Assembly (NCBI RefSeq): GCF_011387195.1 | Contig: NZ_CP046919.1 | Coordinates: 1,860,001-1,924,000 of the forward strand | Source: Streptococcus ruminicola | GTDB taxonomy: Bacteria > Bacillota > Bacilli > Lactobacillales > Streptococcaceae | Direction: 5' to 3' | Length of the DNA stretch: 64,000 nt | Shown here: piece by piece, positions 39,301-47,813 of the stretch | Layout of the letters: the number at the start of each line of letters is the position of its first letter | Numbering within the stretch: position 1 is the first letter of the stretch | Made by a program: the position numbers and the translations under genes | Notes under the pieces: model-generated | Databases searched by the model: none | Seen by the model: only the letters and a program-made list of their open reading frames with translations | Told to the model about the DNA's origin: nothing

Positions 39301-39992
39301 AAAAAGCGATAAAGCTGAGTAAGGTTATTCTTCTTAATTTCAATCGTCTTACTTGATTTAACCAAGGCTTGACTTAAATCAAAGTGAGCAATAACAATAC
39401 CTTTTTCAATTGCTTTATCAATTTCAGGTGCAATCACCTCTGAGTATAAAAATTCAGTCTTATTGCTAGCAAGTTGATTGTTCTTGAACTTAGTCACAAG
39501 GTCAATCAATTTCTTATTCTTGAAGAAATGTTTTTCAAACTCCTTGGATTCAATTACAAACCAAGAAAAACCGTTAGTAATGATACACTTCTTAATCTCA
39601 AGATTTTTCTCAAAGAGCCTTTCGTTCAAGTAGTAAGCTACAATCTCTTGAAACCCCTTTGAATTGATTCGGTCAGTCGTCATCATCTCTGACTTATTAG
39701 TTAAACTCTTGCACTCGAAAAGAACACCTAAAGTAGAATTTGAATCCTTACCATTGTAAATAGCAAGGTCAATTCTGCTAGATGTATTTATAAAGTTATA
39801 AGGTAAAAGACTTTCTAAGAAGTCTTTTAAAAGAATTTTCTGATGCTCCTCAGATTCTGATTCTTGCCTAATCAAATTAGTCAGATAGTTGACCAATTTT
39901 TGACTGAATACTTCTTTTTCCTCATCCAACGGCATAATAGCTTGGACTGAGCGATTCATACTTTCTTTTAGCGTAATCCCCTTAATTGCCAT
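36366..39992 (-). CDS. Type IIG restriction-modification enzyme (Eco57I-like fused nuclease-methyltransferase)
   Basis: Single 1208-aa protein. N-terminal nuclease: PD-(D/E)xK motif with Asp in SSRIDLAIYN (residue about 75) and ExK in LFECKS (residues 93-95). A helical linker follows. The gamma-class N6-adenine methyltransferase has motif I DPAVGSGHFL (about 540), a later GVDINPSSVNICRLRLWIEL (motif X/I region) and motif IV IGNPPYIFAQ (about 816). The C-terminal part (about 950-1190) has a TaqI-like target recognition domain with QRNTFPQMRLTQIKQFPIP. Such proteins both cut and methylate, needing no partner. Recognition site unknown. It stands alone between 28-bp direct repeats downstream of rplL. 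Confidence 0.9.
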   Translation of the reverse strand: MAIKGITLKESMNRSVQAIMPLDEEKEVFSQKLVNYLTNLIRQESESEEHQKILLKDFLESLLPYNFINTSSRIDLAIYNGKDSNSTLGVLFECKSLTNKSEMMTTDRINSKGFQEIVAYYLNERLFEKNLEIKKCIITNGFSWFVIESKEFEKHFFKNKKLIDLVTKFKNNQLASNKTEFLYSEVIAPEIDKAIEKGIVIAHFDLSQALVKSSKTIEIKKNNLTQLYRFFTAENLLNKEIFTDSNKLNKNFYDELLYLMGLEESKQGTTKIISRLKPAKRQQYSFVENIIEKLDMKDVPKDKQEENAIQLTVVWMNRILFLKLLESQLVLFNSDESYRFLTYDKLSSFEEIYSLFFGVLARKVNDRNKRIQEKFGYIPYLNSSLFEETQLEKSEYGISIDRLPEGNIEIFSKTALIGADKKRKKGQINIIEYLFDFLDSYDFSTSISHHKKTKNDLINASVLGLIFEKINGYRDGSFYTPGNITMYMSRKAIRTAVVDKVNEALGWNCETIEDIKIGIGHSIENAHKVNQAIDELKVCDPAVGSGHFLVSVLNEIIALKSDLNVLFDAEGKFIGNLIQCYVINDELVIQDMAGNNFVYQTGNQQSEQIQKAIFHQKRHILESSLFGVDINPSSVNICRLRLWIELLKSSYYYKDEESGVDTLTTLPNIDINIKVGDSLLHKFDFDYEFDMRRNDFKEYLELVRDYKKTNNKATKGIIWDKIEKLKYSFDDLASSPELKKLTKLISERNKAGAISLFDEENKNSKEFERLSKQLAQAEKELDARLKNPLYAGGMEWRMEFPEILGEDGQFVGFDLVIGNPPYIFAQNNVFSDEMKSYYSRTYPLNNYQANTFGLFLELAFSLVRDGGGISYIIPNSFFTINQYKRLRHHILKNYDEVTFINSKDKIFDEASIDVCIVDMFTKRPSKVTLGVISGGETNLVAETKAESLLSQDVITISSISGGVSSLLLKIEKNSKVLEKNYGTVKDGLKAYERGKGSPKQPEDKDEFKEFKASKPFFSNQKDDESYRMFLSGSDLQRYYLDWSGKFLSYGSHLAAPRDSKLFEGERLLIARIPVKSIYTFRATYTNENFVHEQSIESITNLKVSPLYLIGVLNSKILSFYAIEKFDFLQRNTFPQMRLTQIKQFPIPNSTVDQQNEIADLAKQLMKEMAKEEVDQDLVDSLNTEIDELVMDLFGLNEEEKQTVRDFEL

Positions 39993-40037
39993 TCACATAC
40001 CTCACATTATTTATCAGCAAAAGGGAACTAATAGTTA

Positions 40038-40082
40038 TTTAGTGTATTTTGTTAGCAATACACTAAAGGGGGTACCCCCTTT
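40038..40082. promoter_or_regulatory. Two adjacent palindromes in the leader of the type IIG gene
   Basis: TTTAGTGTATT (40038-40048) and AATACACTAAA (40057-40067) form a perfect 11-bp inverted repeat with an 8-base spacer. It shares its last AAA with a perfect 18-bp palindrome AAAGGGGGTACCCCCTTT (40065-40082). Both lie between the -10 box and the start codon. They could be operators, RNA hairpins, or sites whose methylation controls expression. Confidence 0.65.
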
Positions 40083-40107
40083 ACCAAAATATTTATTTAA
40101 TCACTTA

Positions 40108-40136
40108 ATTATACCATGTTTAATTGAAACAATAAA
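40108..40136 (-). promoter_or_regulatory. Promoter of the type IIG gene
   Basis: Minus strand TTTATT (40131-40136), 17-base spacer, TATAAT (40108-40113). It gives a leader of about 110 bases containing two palindromes. Confidence 0.6.
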
Positions 40137-40155
40137 TTATAAATTGATAGCAAAC

Positions 40156-40188
40156 AAAAACCCCGCTAGTCCTAAGACTAGCGGGGTT
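40156..40188 (-). terminator. Terminator of the rplJ-rplL operon
   Basis: Minus strand CCCCGCTAGTC-TTAG-GACTAGCGGGG followed by TTTTT, one of the strongest hairpins in the window. Confidence 0.95.
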
Positions 40189-40192
40189 ATTC

Positions 40193-40220
40193 GTTTTATT
40201 AGGCTACTTGAGTAGTTACC
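40193..40220. repeat. Right 28-bp direct repeat, just after rplL
   Basis: Begins 4 bases after the rplL stop. One mismatch to 36246-36273. Core GCTACTTGAGTAGTTACC. Confidence 0.85.
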
Positions 40221-40223
40221 TTA

Positions 40224-40592
40224 TTATTTAAGAGTAACTGAAGCTCCAGCTTCTTCAAGTTTAGCTTTGATTTCTTCAGCTTCTGCAGTTGCAACGCCTT
40301 CTTTAACGTTAGCAGGTGCACCATCAACAAGAGCTTTAGCTTCTTTAAGACCAAGACCTGTAACTTCACGTACAGCTTTGATAACAGCAACTTTTTTGTC
40401 GCCAGCTGCAGTCAATTCAACGTCAAATGAGTCTTTAGCAGCACCAGCGTCTGCAGCACCAGCAGCAGCTACAGCTACAGGAGCAGCTGCAGTTACACCA
40501 AATTCTTCTTCGATAGCTTTTACAAGATCGTTCAATTCAAGGATTGAAGCTTCTTTAATTTCAGCAATAATGTTTTCAATGTTCAATGCCAT
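40224..40592 (-). CDS. rplL: Ribosomal protein L7/L12
   Basis: Stalk protein of 122 aa. N-terminal dimer helix ([16 protein letters not shown]), Ala-rich hinge ([16 protein letters not shown] in part) and the C-terminal domain with [20 protein letters not shown], the surface for translation factors. ATG 40592 has GGAGG at good spacing. Encoded 68 bases after rplJ. Confidence 0.98.
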   Translation of the reverse strand: MALNIENIIAEIKEASILELNDLVKAIEEEFGVTAAAPVAVAAAGAADAGAAKDSFDVELTAAGDKKVAVIKAVREVTGLGLKEAKALVDGAPANVKEGVATAEAEEIKAKLEEAGASVTLK

Positions 40593-40660
40593 TGTAGATT
40601 CCTCCAAAAATATTAATGTTTTATTAGATAATTGTTTGTAGCCCTAGGCTACCATACGCA

Positions 40661-41164
40661 TTAAGCAGCGTCGTCTTCTTTGTTGTCTGCAACTGCTTTG
40701 ACAGCAAGTGCAACGTTGCGAACTGGCGCTTGAAGTACAGAAAGGAGCATAGAAAGAAGTCCTTCGCGGTTTGGCAATGATGCAAGAGCAGCGATTTCTT
40801 CTTTTGAAGATACAGCGCCTTCGATTGCCCCACCTTTGATTTCAAGTGCTTCAGCATCTTTAGCAAAGTCACTAAGAACTTTTGCTGGTGCAACAACATC
40901 TTCGTTAGAAAATGCTACTGCAGATGGTCCTACGAAAAGATCTTTCATTCCGTCAAGACCTGCTTTTTCAGCTGCACGAGTCAAAATTGAATTTTTGATA
41001 ACTTTAAATTCAACACCGTTTTCGCGAAGATTACGACGAAGAACTGTATCTTGTTCAACTGTAAGACCACGTGAATCAACAACAACGATAGATGCAGCAG
41101 CTTTCATTTTTTCAGCAACAGCATCAACTTGTTCAGCTTTTTTAGCAATAATTGCTTCACTCAT
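40661..41164 (-). CDS. rplJ: Ribosomal protein L10
   Basis: Stalk base protein of 167 aa. N-terminal rRNA-binding domain ([41 protein letters not shown]) and a C-terminal helix that binds L12 dimers. Preceded by the L10 leader, through which L10-L12 represses its own expression. Confidence 0.98.
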   Translation of the reverse strand: MSEAIIAKKAEQVDAVAEKMKAAASIVVVDSRGLTVEQDTVLRRNLRENGVEFKVIKNSILTRAAEKAGLDGMKDLFVGPSAVAFSNEDVVAPAKVLSDFAKDAEALEIKGGAIEGAVSSKEEIAALASLPNREGLLSMLLSVLQAPVRNVALAVKAVADNKEDDAA

Positions 41165-41329
41165 TAGTTTTACCTCCGTTATTATTTTTGGGCTAGGTAC
41201 AAAAAAATTCGCACCTAAACCTAGACACGAAAGTACAAATACGTTATTTCATCATTACGTTTTGTGCCTCGGCAGGAATATTACGAGCACGGCTCCCCTG
41301 CTGTCTTAGGTCAGTTTCATTACAAAACC
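41165..41329 (-). ncRNA. L10 leader (ribosomal protein autoregulatory RNA) with attenuator
   Basis: The 5' UTR of rplJ contains the typical ACTGACCTAAGACAGCAGGG start and TATTCCTGCCGAGG of the L10 leader family. Near its 3' end TTCGTGTCTA pairs with TAGGTGCGAA (41208-41231) and is followed by T7 (41201-41207), an attenuator terminator just before the rplJ ribosome binding site. Confidence 0.9.
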
Positions 41330-41335
41330 TTAATT

Positions 41336-41364
41336 ATTATAACTTAGATTTTTGTAGCTGTCAA
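41336..41364 (-). promoter_or_regulatory. Consensus promoter of rplJ-rplL
   Basis: Minus strand TTGACA (41359-41364), 17-base spacer, TATAAT (41336-41341): perfect -35, spacing and -10. Confidence 0.95.
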
Positions 41365-41539
41365 CACTTTTTTACTTTTTTTGCTTAATTTTTTTATTTT
41401 TACTCTTTTCTGCTATTAAATAACACGCTAATTGACTTTTGAATTTTTCTAACAAAACCCTAAAATCATATTATAGTATTAGTTTTAAAAATATCAAACG
41501 CTTACTAGATAAAAAAATCATATTTTCTGCGCATAATTC

Positions 41540-41569
41540 TTTGACTTTTACTGACCAAAGGTGTATTAT
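41540..41569 (+). promoter_or_regulatory. clpL promoter with overlapping CtsR-like operator
   Basis: TTGACT (41541-41546), 17-base spacer, TATTAT (41564-41569). TTTGACTTTTACTGACC (41540-41556) resembles the CtsR direct repeat (TTTGACC-N3-TTTGACC on this strand) with three differences. A further half-site TTTGACC lies at 41654-41660, in the leader. Heat-shock control by CtsR is likely. Confidence 0.7.
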
Positions 41570-41667
41570 ATCCTCAGAAGGTGATTGATAGGAACAATTG
41601 ATAAATCTCTTTAAATACGACCTCTCTACTCCGATATGTAAAGACTAAAGGGATTTGACCTTCAATC

Positions 41668-41697
41668 TTCCAAATCATAGCATAATATCATTTGGAA
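41668..41697. repeat. Inverted repeat in the clpL leader
   Basis: TTCCAAAT (41668-41675) and ATTTGGAA (41690-41697) are perfect inverted copies, about 30 bases before the start codon. They could form an mRNA hairpin or be a second operator. The ribosome binding site AAAAGAGG is outside it. Confidence 0.5.
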
Positions 41698-41728
41698 TTA
41701 TTTTAAGAATGAAAAGAGGTAATTATAC

Positions 41729-43837
41729 ATGGCAAACAATCAATTTTACGGAAGAGATCCTTTTGGAAATATGGATGATATCTTCAACCAATTAATGGGA
41801 AACATGGGAGGATACAATTCAGAAAATAAACGTTACCTAATCAATGGTCGCGAAGTAACTCCTGAAGAATTTGCTCAATACCGTCAAACTGGTAAACTCC
41901 CAGGAAATGCTGATTATCAAGAAGGTGCTCCTACTTCTGCACCTAAAGAAGATGGTATCTTGGCTAAACTTGGAACAAACTTAACTGAACGTGCTCGTAG
42001 CAACGAACTCGATCCCGTTATCGGACGTAACAAGGAAATTCAAGAAACAGCTGAAATCTTGTCTCGTCGTACAAAGAACAACCCAGTTCTAGTCGGGGAT
42101 GCTGGTGTTGGTAAAACAGCTGTCGTTGAAGGATTAGCGCAAGCTATTGTTAACGGTGACGTGCCTGCTGCTATCAAGAACAAAGAAATCATCTCAATTG
42201 ATATTTCAGGCCTTGAAGCTGGTACACAATACCGTGGTGCTTTCGAAGAAAACATCCAAAACATGATTAAAGAAGTCAAAGACGCTGGTAATATCATCCT
42301 CTTCTTTGATGAAATTCATCAAATTCTTGGAGCTGGTTCAACTGGTGGTGACTCTGGTTCTAAAGGTCTAGCAGATATTCTTAAACCTGCTCTCTCTCGT
42401 GGTGAATTGACTGTTATTGGTGCTACTACTCAAGACGAATACCGCAATACCATTTTGAAAAATGCTGCGCTCGCTCGTCGTTTCAACGAAGTTAAAGTTA
42501 ACGCTCCTTCTGCTCAAGACAGCTTTAACATCTTGATGGGTATTCGTGATTTGTACGAAAAACACCACAATGTTATCCTTCCAGATAACGTTTTGAAAGC
42601 TGCCGTTGACTTTTCAATCCAATACATTCCACAACGTAGTTTACCAGATAAAGCAATTGACTTAATCGATATGACTGCTGCTCACCTAGCTGCACAACAT
42701 CCTGTAACTGATGTTAAATCTTTGGAAAAAGAAATTGCAGAACAAAAAGAAAAACAAGAAGCCGCTGCCGCTAAAGAGGATTACGAAGCAGCTCTTAACG
42801 CCAAAGTGCGTATCGAAGAATTGCAAAAACAAATCGATAATCACACTGAAGACAAGAAAGTTACTGCTACCGTTAATGACGTTGCTGAGTCCGTTGAACG
42901 TCTAACTGGTGTGCCTGTTTCAAACATGGGCGCAAGCGACATCGAACGTTTGAAAGAATTGGCTAGTCGTTTGAAAGGTAAAGTCATTGGTCAAGACGAA
43001 GCTGTAGATGCTGTTGCTCGTGCTATTCGCCGTAACCGTGCTGGTTTTGATGAAGGAAACCGACCAATTGGTAGCTTCCTCTTCGTAGGTCCTACTGGTG
43101 TTGGTAAGACAGAACTTGCTAAACAATTGGCTCTTGATATGTTTGGTTCAAAAGATGCAATCATCCGTCTAGACATGTCTGAGTACTCTGACCGCACAGC
43201 CGTTTCTAAGTTGATTGGTACAACTGCTGGTTATGTTGGTTACGATGACAACAATAACACACTTACTGAACGTGTTCGTCGTAATCCTTACTCAATCGTT
43301 CTTCTTGATGAAATTGAAAAAGCCGACCCACAAGTTATTACACTTCTTCTTCAAGTTTTGGACGATGGTCGTTTGACTGATGGTCAAGGTAATACAATTA
43401 ACTTCAAGAACACTGTTATCATTGCTACATCTAACGCTGGCTTTGGTAATGAAGCTTTGACAGGTCAAGAAGACAAAGACATGAAGATTATGGATCGTAT
43501 CGCTCCATACTTCCGTCCGGAATTCCTTAACCGTTTCAACGGTATCATCGAATTCTCTCACTTGACTAAGGATGACTTGAACGAAATCGTTGACTTGATG
43601 CTAGCTGAAGTTAGCAAGACTATCGCTAAGAAAGGTATTGATTTGGTTGTCAGCGATGAAGCTAAACAACACCTTATCGAAGAAGGCTACGATGAAGCTA
43701 TGGGTGTTCGACCACTCCGCCGTGTTATCGAACAAGAAATTCGCGATAAAATCACTGATTTCTACCTTGATCACACAGATGTTAAACACCTTAAAGCTGA
43801 TATGGTTGACGGAGAACTTGTTATCAGCGAAAAATAA
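41729..43837 (+). CDS. clpL: ClpL, HSP100 AAA+ chaperone/disaggregase
   Basis: A 702-aa protein with two AAA+ modules. A short Asn/Gly-rich N-terminus ([19 protein letters not shown]) replaces the Clp-N domain. D1 has Walker A GDAGVGKT and Walker B ILFFDEIH; a short coiled-coil middle domain (about 330-380, [20 protein letters not shown] in part) follows; D2 has GPTGVGKTE and LLDEIEKA and sensor motif GVRPLRR. No ClpP-binding IGF-like loop was noticed, in keeping with a protease-independent chaperone. Codon choice is highly biased, as for strongly expressed genes. Confidence 0.96.
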   Translation: MANNQFYGRDPFGNMDDIFNQLMGNMGGYNSENKRYLINGREVTPEEFAQYRQTGKLPGNADYQEGAPTSAPKEDGILAKLGTNLTERARSNELDPVIGRNKEIQETAEILSRRTKNNPVLVGDAGVGKTAVVEGLAQAIVNGDVPAAIKNKEIISIDISGLEAGTQYRGAFEENIQNMIKEVKDAGNIILFFDEIHQILGAGSTGGDSGSKGLADILKPALSRGELTVIGATTQDEYRNTILKNAALARRFNEVKVNAPSAQDSFNILMGIRDLYEKHHNVILPDNVLKAAVDFSIQYIPQRSLPDKAIDLIDMTAAHLAAQHPVTDVKSLEKEIAEQKEKQEAAAAKEDYEAALNAKVRIEELQKQIDNHTEDKKVTATVNDVAESVERLTGVPVSNMGASDIERLKELASRLKGKVIGQDEAVDAVARAIRRNRAGFDEGNRPIGSFLFVGPTGVGKTELAKQLALDMFGSKDAIIRLDMSEYSDRTAVSKLIGTTAGYVGYDDNNNTLTERVRRNPYSIVLLDEIEKADPQVITLLLQVLDDGRLTDGQGNTINFKNTVIIATSNAGFGNEALTGQEDKDMKIMDRIAPYFRPEFLNRFNGIIEFSHLTKDDLNEIVDLMLAEVSKTIAKKGIDLVVSDEAKQHLIEEGYDEAMGVRPLRRVIEQEIRDKITDFYLDHTDVKHLKADMVDGELVISEK

Positions 43838-43880
43838 GCCTATCAAGGCACTCCAATTTCTAAGCACTCCTAATCTCTTA

Positions 43881-43916
43881 AAAGCTCAACCCAACTTGTT
43901 ATGGGTTGGGCTTTTT
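43881..43916 (+). terminator. Terminator of clpL
   Basis: AGCTCAACCCA and TGGGTTGGGCT pair (one G-U) with TTTTT after. Confidence 0.9.
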
Positions 43917-44022
43917 CTACCATAATATAGGACAAGTATGATTTTTCTAAAAACCCCCTAGTACCTTATCATATAAAATGTTACAATATGACTGTTGACT
44001 CTATTAGAAAGAAGGACATGGT

Positions 44023-44709
44023 GTGAATGATTTAGAATACATGCCTCAGAACAGTCGTTTTGAAGCTGTTTTACTCGGATTTTTAGGTGGTGCCCTAGAC
44101 GTCTATTGCCAAATTCAATTTGACACACTTGTTGCCACCCAAACCGGAAATATTCTTTTTCTTATCGCTGATATTAGTCATAGTTCACTTCATCAGACAC
44201 TTATCCGTTTGTACTCAGTTTTATTCTTTTCACTCGGATTTATGTTTGGATTGCGTGTACGTGCCAAAGCCAAAACAGCCTTTTGGCGTGCCTATGCTAT
44301 TTTGCCTTTATTAGTTGTAACGATTGCTTTGCCACTATTACCTGAGAATCGTTTACTTTGGGTTATTCTTTTAGCGCTCGGTACTGGTTTACTAACTTTG
44401 ACATTCTCTGGTAGCCAGATTGAATCGCACGCTTATTCTATTTTAATGACTTCAGGAAATTACCGTAAAATGATTACAGCATGGCACAACTACTTAACTG
44501 TTGAAGAAAAAACAGCAAAAATGAAACGACAAGCTGTGAACTATTCTTTGGTCGTTGTTAGCTTTATCATCGGTGCTATCTTTGTCGCGATTGTCCACCA
44601 TTTCATTCAAGTAAGAACCATCTGGGTAGTATCGCTCACCCTGGCTGCTATCGTTTATCATTACACAAGTGTGGTTATCCGCTACCGCCTTCAAGAAACA
44701 AATCTATAA
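44023..44709 (+). CDS. DUF1275 (YoaK-like) membrane protein
   Basis: A 228-aa protein with six hydrophobic segments. The N-terminal LLGFLGGALDVYCQIQFDTLVATQTGN (in part FLGGALDVYC and TQTGN) is the family signature. Start is GTG 44023 with AAGAAGGA upstream. Function of DUF1275 proteins is unknown. It stands alone between clpL and the converging mmu genes. Confidence 0.85.
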   Translation: MNDLEYMPQNSRFEAVLLGFLGGALDVYCQIQFDTLVATQTGNILFLIADISHSSLHQTLIRLYSVLFFSLGFMFGLRVRAKAKTAFWRAYAILPLLVVTIALPLLPENRLLWVILLALGTGLLTLTFSGSQIESHAYSILMTSGNYRKMITAWHNYLTVEEKTAKMKRQAVNYSLVVVSFIIGAIFVAIVHHFIQVRTIWVVSLTLAAIVYHYTSVVIRYRLQETNL

Positions 44710-44711
44710 TC

Positions 44712-44743
44712 AAAAAAACGTTTGGAAAACTCCAAACGTTTTT
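44712..44743. terminator. Bidirectional terminator
   Basis: AAAAACGTTTGGA-AAAC-TCCAAACGTTTTT between the converging DUF1275 and mmuM genes. Confidence 0.92.
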
Positions 44744-45686
44744 ATTTTAATTTATCAGCCAATAATTTAATGTCTTCTGGGCGAGTTCGGCAACAGCCAC
44801 CGACAATCTTTGCGCCGAGTTTGTGCCAAACTTGACTATTTTCACACAAGGTATGTGAATTGTCTGGTGATGATTTCCAAGTCTGTGTTGCCCCGTCATA
44901 GATTTCTCCAGAATTTGGATAAGTTACCAAAGGTTTTTGAGAAATTGTGCGACTAGCTTTCAACAAATCTGAAATAATCGCTGGTCGGCTACAATTAATC
45001 CCAAAAGCAAGAATTTGTTTGCTGCTGTCGCAGAGTTTTGCGACCTCAGTCATTAGCGTTCCATCAGAAATGCTCTGACTATCTTGTGCCGTAAAGGACA
45101 TGTAAGCTTCCGTATCAGAAAATTCATCAGCCAGCAATTCAACCAAGGCTGTAGCTTCAGTCATATTAGGAATCGTTTCAATGGCTAGAAAATCACTTCC
45201 CGCCGCCAGCAAAGTCTGAATACGTGAACGATGAAAATCTTTGAAACTTTCTTTTGACAACTGATAATCCCCAGCATACTCAGAACCATCTGCCAAGTAA
45301 GCTGCGTAAGGTCCAACATCACCAGCAATCAAGGGATAGACACGCTTTTTCTTCTCGTCGTCTGACAAAGATTGCCAAAAATTTTGGCGAGCTTTTTTAG
45401 CCAATTCAACTGTCAAGGCAATAGTGTCAAGTGCCTCTTTCTCTGACAAACCATAATCTTCTAGCCCTTGAACCGTTGCTTGATAACTTGATGTTGTCAC
45501 AATATCAGCACCCGAACGAAGATAATCTTCATGAAGTTCTTGAATAATTTGCGGATTTTCCAGCAAATATTTTGCTGACCACAATTTTCCTGACACATCA
45601 TGACCACGATTTTCTAACTCAGTTCCAAGAGCCCCATCCAAAATAAGATAATCAGTTGATTCTAGTAATTCTTTAAGTTTACCCAT
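44742..45686 (-). CDS. mmuM: Homocysteine S-methyltransferase
   Basis: Zn enzyme of 314 aa that moves a methyl group from S-methylmethionine (or SAM) to homocysteine, giving methionine. Motifs: ILDGALGTELENRG, TTSSYQAT, and the zinc Cys ligands in FGINCSRP and VGGCCRTRPED. ATG 45686 has GAAGGGAAG upstream; the long upstream extension lies within mmuP. It forms an operon with the permease mmuP, 10 bases apart. Confidence 0.95.
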   Translation of the reverse strand: MGKLKELLESTDYLILDGALGTELENRGHDVSGKLWSAKYLLENPQIIQELHEDYLRSGADIVTTSSYQATVQGLEDYGLSEKEALDTIALTVELAKKARQNFWQSLSDDEKKKRVYPLIAGDVGPYAAYLADGSEYAGDYQLSKESFKDFHRSRIQTLLAAGSDFLAIETIPNMTEATALVELLADEFSDTEAYMSFTAQDSQSISDGTLMTEVAKLCDSSKQILAFGINCSRPAIISDLLKASRTISQKPLVTYPNSGEIYDGATQTWKSSPDNSHTLCENSQVWHKLGAKIVGGCCRTRPEDIKLLADKLK

Positions 45687-45696
45687 AACTTCCCTT

Positions 45697-47073
45697 CTAC
45701 CATTTTTTATAACGTAAGTAGTGATACACATAACACAAAGCAATAAATGGAAGTCCAAAATACAGACCTGCTCTTTGCGATGCATCCCAAGCAATTCCGA
45801 CAATAGAAATTAACAACAGCACAATTGTAAAGTAAGGCAAGACTGGCGTCATTGGCGTTTTGTACGACAACTCATCTAGAGAATGATTCTTCAAAAAACT
45901 CTTTCGAAAATTAATCTGCGCAAGAGGAATTGATAGCCAGACAACAACCACAGCAAAACCAGCAATAGATACCAAAGCTAGATAAACCGTATCAGCTGCG
46001 TAAATACTTGAAAATAGAGCCAGTACTGCACCAATCATCGATAACAAGAGAGCACGCATTGGCACACCGTGTTCATTGATTTTAACAATTTTTTTCGATA
46101 GCATGCCTTCATTGGCTAGTGACCACAGCATACGACTTGAAGCATAAAGTCCGGAATTTCCAGCTGATAAAATAGCTGTTAGGATAACAAAATTCATCAT
46201 GTCAGCCGCAAATGGAATTCCCATTTTGTCAAAAACATCAACAAACGGCGCCGTTGACACTCTTGCCTCTTTCATTGGCAAAAGTGATGCCAAGACGAGA
46301 ATGGTCAAAACAAAGAAAATGACCAAACGTCCGATAGTTGTCTTAATCGCTTTTGGCACAGCCTCTTTTGGATTGTCTGTCTCACCAGCCGCAATCCCAA
46401 TCAATTCTGTCCCAGAGAAAGCATAATTAACCGCCAACATCACTGAAACCAGAGCAGCAAAACCTTTTGGAAAGGCACCATTAGCAGTTAGATTGGTAAA
46501 TAAGATTGCTTTATGTTGACCTTCAAAACTAACCAAACCAAACATAGCTCCAAGACCTAGTATGATAAAGATAATGATTGCAATAACTTTAATTGAAGCA
46601 AAAAATGACTCAGCTTCCGCAAAACTTCGAACACTTAAAGCATTAATAGCAAAAATTACCAAGGCAAAAAGTGTCGCAAAAATCCAAGTCGGAACATCTG
46701 GGAACCAACGCCCCATAAGCATTGCTGCTCCTAAGAATTCCGTTCCAAGAGCCACCGTCCAACAAATCCAGTAAAGCCAAGCTACTGTAAAACCTGTTCC
46801 TGGACTAATAAACCGTGTCGCATAAGTGTGAAATGATCCAGTAACTGGCATAGCAACAGCTAGTTCTCCCAAGGATAACATGACCAGATAAACGACAACT
46901 GCTCCAACCAGATAAGACAAAACAGCTCCTAAAGGACCTGCTTGAGCAATCGTGTAGCCAGAACTCAAAAACAAACCTGTTCCGATAACACCACCCAAAG
47001 ACAACATAAACAAATGCCTGCTCGTCATCTTACGCTGGAATTGACCTTCATTTTCAAAATTATGATTTTCCAT
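45697..47073 (-). CDS. mmuP: Amino acid permease, probable S-methylmethionine permease
   Basis: APC-family transporter of 458 aa, about 12 helices. Motifs: LGGVIGTGLFLSSGYTIAQAGP in part, the helix with GELAVAMPVTGSFHTYATRFI in part, and NYAFSGTELIGIAAGETDNP in part. The pairing with mmuM makes S-methylmethionine the likely substrate. No S-box or T-box was found in the upstream 130 bases. Confidence 0.9.
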   Translation of the reverse strand: MENHNFENEGQFQRKMTSRHLFMLSLGGVIGTGLFLSSGYTIAQAGPLGAVLSYLVGAVVVYLVMLSLGELAVAMPVTGSFHTYATRFISPGTGFTVAWLYWICWTVALGTEFLGAAMLMGRWFPDVPTWIFATLFALVIFAINALSVRSFAEAESFFASIKVIAIIIFIILGLGAMFGLVSFEGQHKAILFTNLTANGAFPKGFAALVSVMLAVNYAFSGTELIGIAAGETDNPKEAVPKAIKTTIGRLVIFFVLTILVLASLLPMKEARVSTAPFVDVFDKMGIPFAADMMNFVILTAILSAGNSGLYASSRMLWSLANEGMLSKKIVKINEHGVPMRALLLSMIGAVLALFSSIYAADTVYLALVSIAGFAVVVVWLSIPLAQINFRKSFLKNHSLDELSYKTPMTPVLPYFTIVLLLISIVGIAWDASQRAGLYFGLPFIALCYVYHYLRYKKW

Positions 47074-47172
47074 ATAAGCCTCTCAATCCGTAATATATCT
47101 ATCATATCACAAGATTTTCAGAAATGATAATAGACTTTAACTATCAAACACTTAGTTAAAAACTATAGCAAT

Positions 47173-47205
47173 GAAAAAAGCCTGAAATTATCATCTCAAG
47201 CTTTC
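47173..47205 (-). terminator. Terminator after ysxC
   Basis: Minus strand AAAGCTTGAGAT pairs with ATTTCAGGCTTT (two G-U) and is followed by TTTT. Confidence 0.8.
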
Positions 47206-47209
47206 ATTA

Positions 47210-47803
47210 TTACAATTCTTCTAAGATGCTGTCCCAAGCTTCATCCAAACCAGTACGGTCGACTGATGAGAAGACAACAAACTTATCAGATTTATCAAAA
47301 TTCAATTTTTTCTTGATAGCTGATTCATGCTTGTTCCATTTACCACGTGGAATTTTATCAGCTTTTGTTGCTACCACGATAACTGGAATTTCATAATACT
47401 TCAAGAATTCATACATCTGAATGTCATCAGCACTTGGGTCATGACGAAAATCTACCAAACTAACCACCGCACGCAAATTATCACGGCTAACAAGGTATTC
47501 TTCAATCATTTTGCCCCATTTAGCACGTTCAGCTTTAGATACTTTGGCATAACCATATCCTGGAACATCGACAAAACGTAACTTGTCATCGATGTTATAG
47601 AAATTCAATAATTGTGTTTTACCAGGCTTACTAGAAGTACGAGCCAAATTCTTACGTCCTAAAAGAGTATTAATAAAACTAGATTTACCAACATTTGAAC
47701 GACCAGCAAGAGCGACCTCAGGGAGCTCGTCTTGTGGGTAATGTGATTTATTAGCTGCACTTAACAGAAGTGAGGCGTTATGGGTATTTAAATACTCAGT
47801 CAT
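47210..47803 (-). CDS. ysxC: Ribosome biogenesis GTPase YsxC/EngB
   Basis: Essential GTPase for 50S assembly, 197 aa. G1 [11 protein letters not shown]3 DVPGYGYA, G4 TKADK. ATG 47803 (MTEYLN) has AAGGAGG. It follows clpX by 10 bases and is surely co-transcribed with it, a widely conserved pair. Confidence 0.97.
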   Translation of the reverse strand: MTEYLNTHNASLLLSAANKSHYPQDELPEVALAGRSNVGKSSFINTLLGRKNLARTSSKPGKTQLLNFYNIDDKLRFVDVPGYGYAKVSKAERAKWGKMIEEYLVSRDNLRAVVSLVDFRHDPSADDIQMYEFLKYYEIPVIVVATKADKIPRGKWNKHESAIKKKLNFDKSDKFVVFSSVDRTGLDEAWDSILEEL

Positions 47804-47813
47804 TCTCTCCTCC

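Noticed and set aside
36246-40220. Insertion sequence or integrative element with integrase
   Set aside because: Direct repeats are real, but no transposase or integrase gene and no terminal inverted repeats were seen, so only a repeat-flanked restriction gene is claimed.
40267-41309. Plus-strand open frames antisense to rplL and rplJ
   Set aside because: Mirror the biased codons of ribosomal protein genes; Ala/Ser-rich nonsense products.
41840-43870. Several long open frames antisense to clpL
   Set aside because: They follow from the strong codon bias of clpL and have no start signals or recognisable products.
47074-47209. S-box or T-box riboswitch upstream of mmuP
   Set aside because: Region is short and shows none of the conserved motifs of either class.
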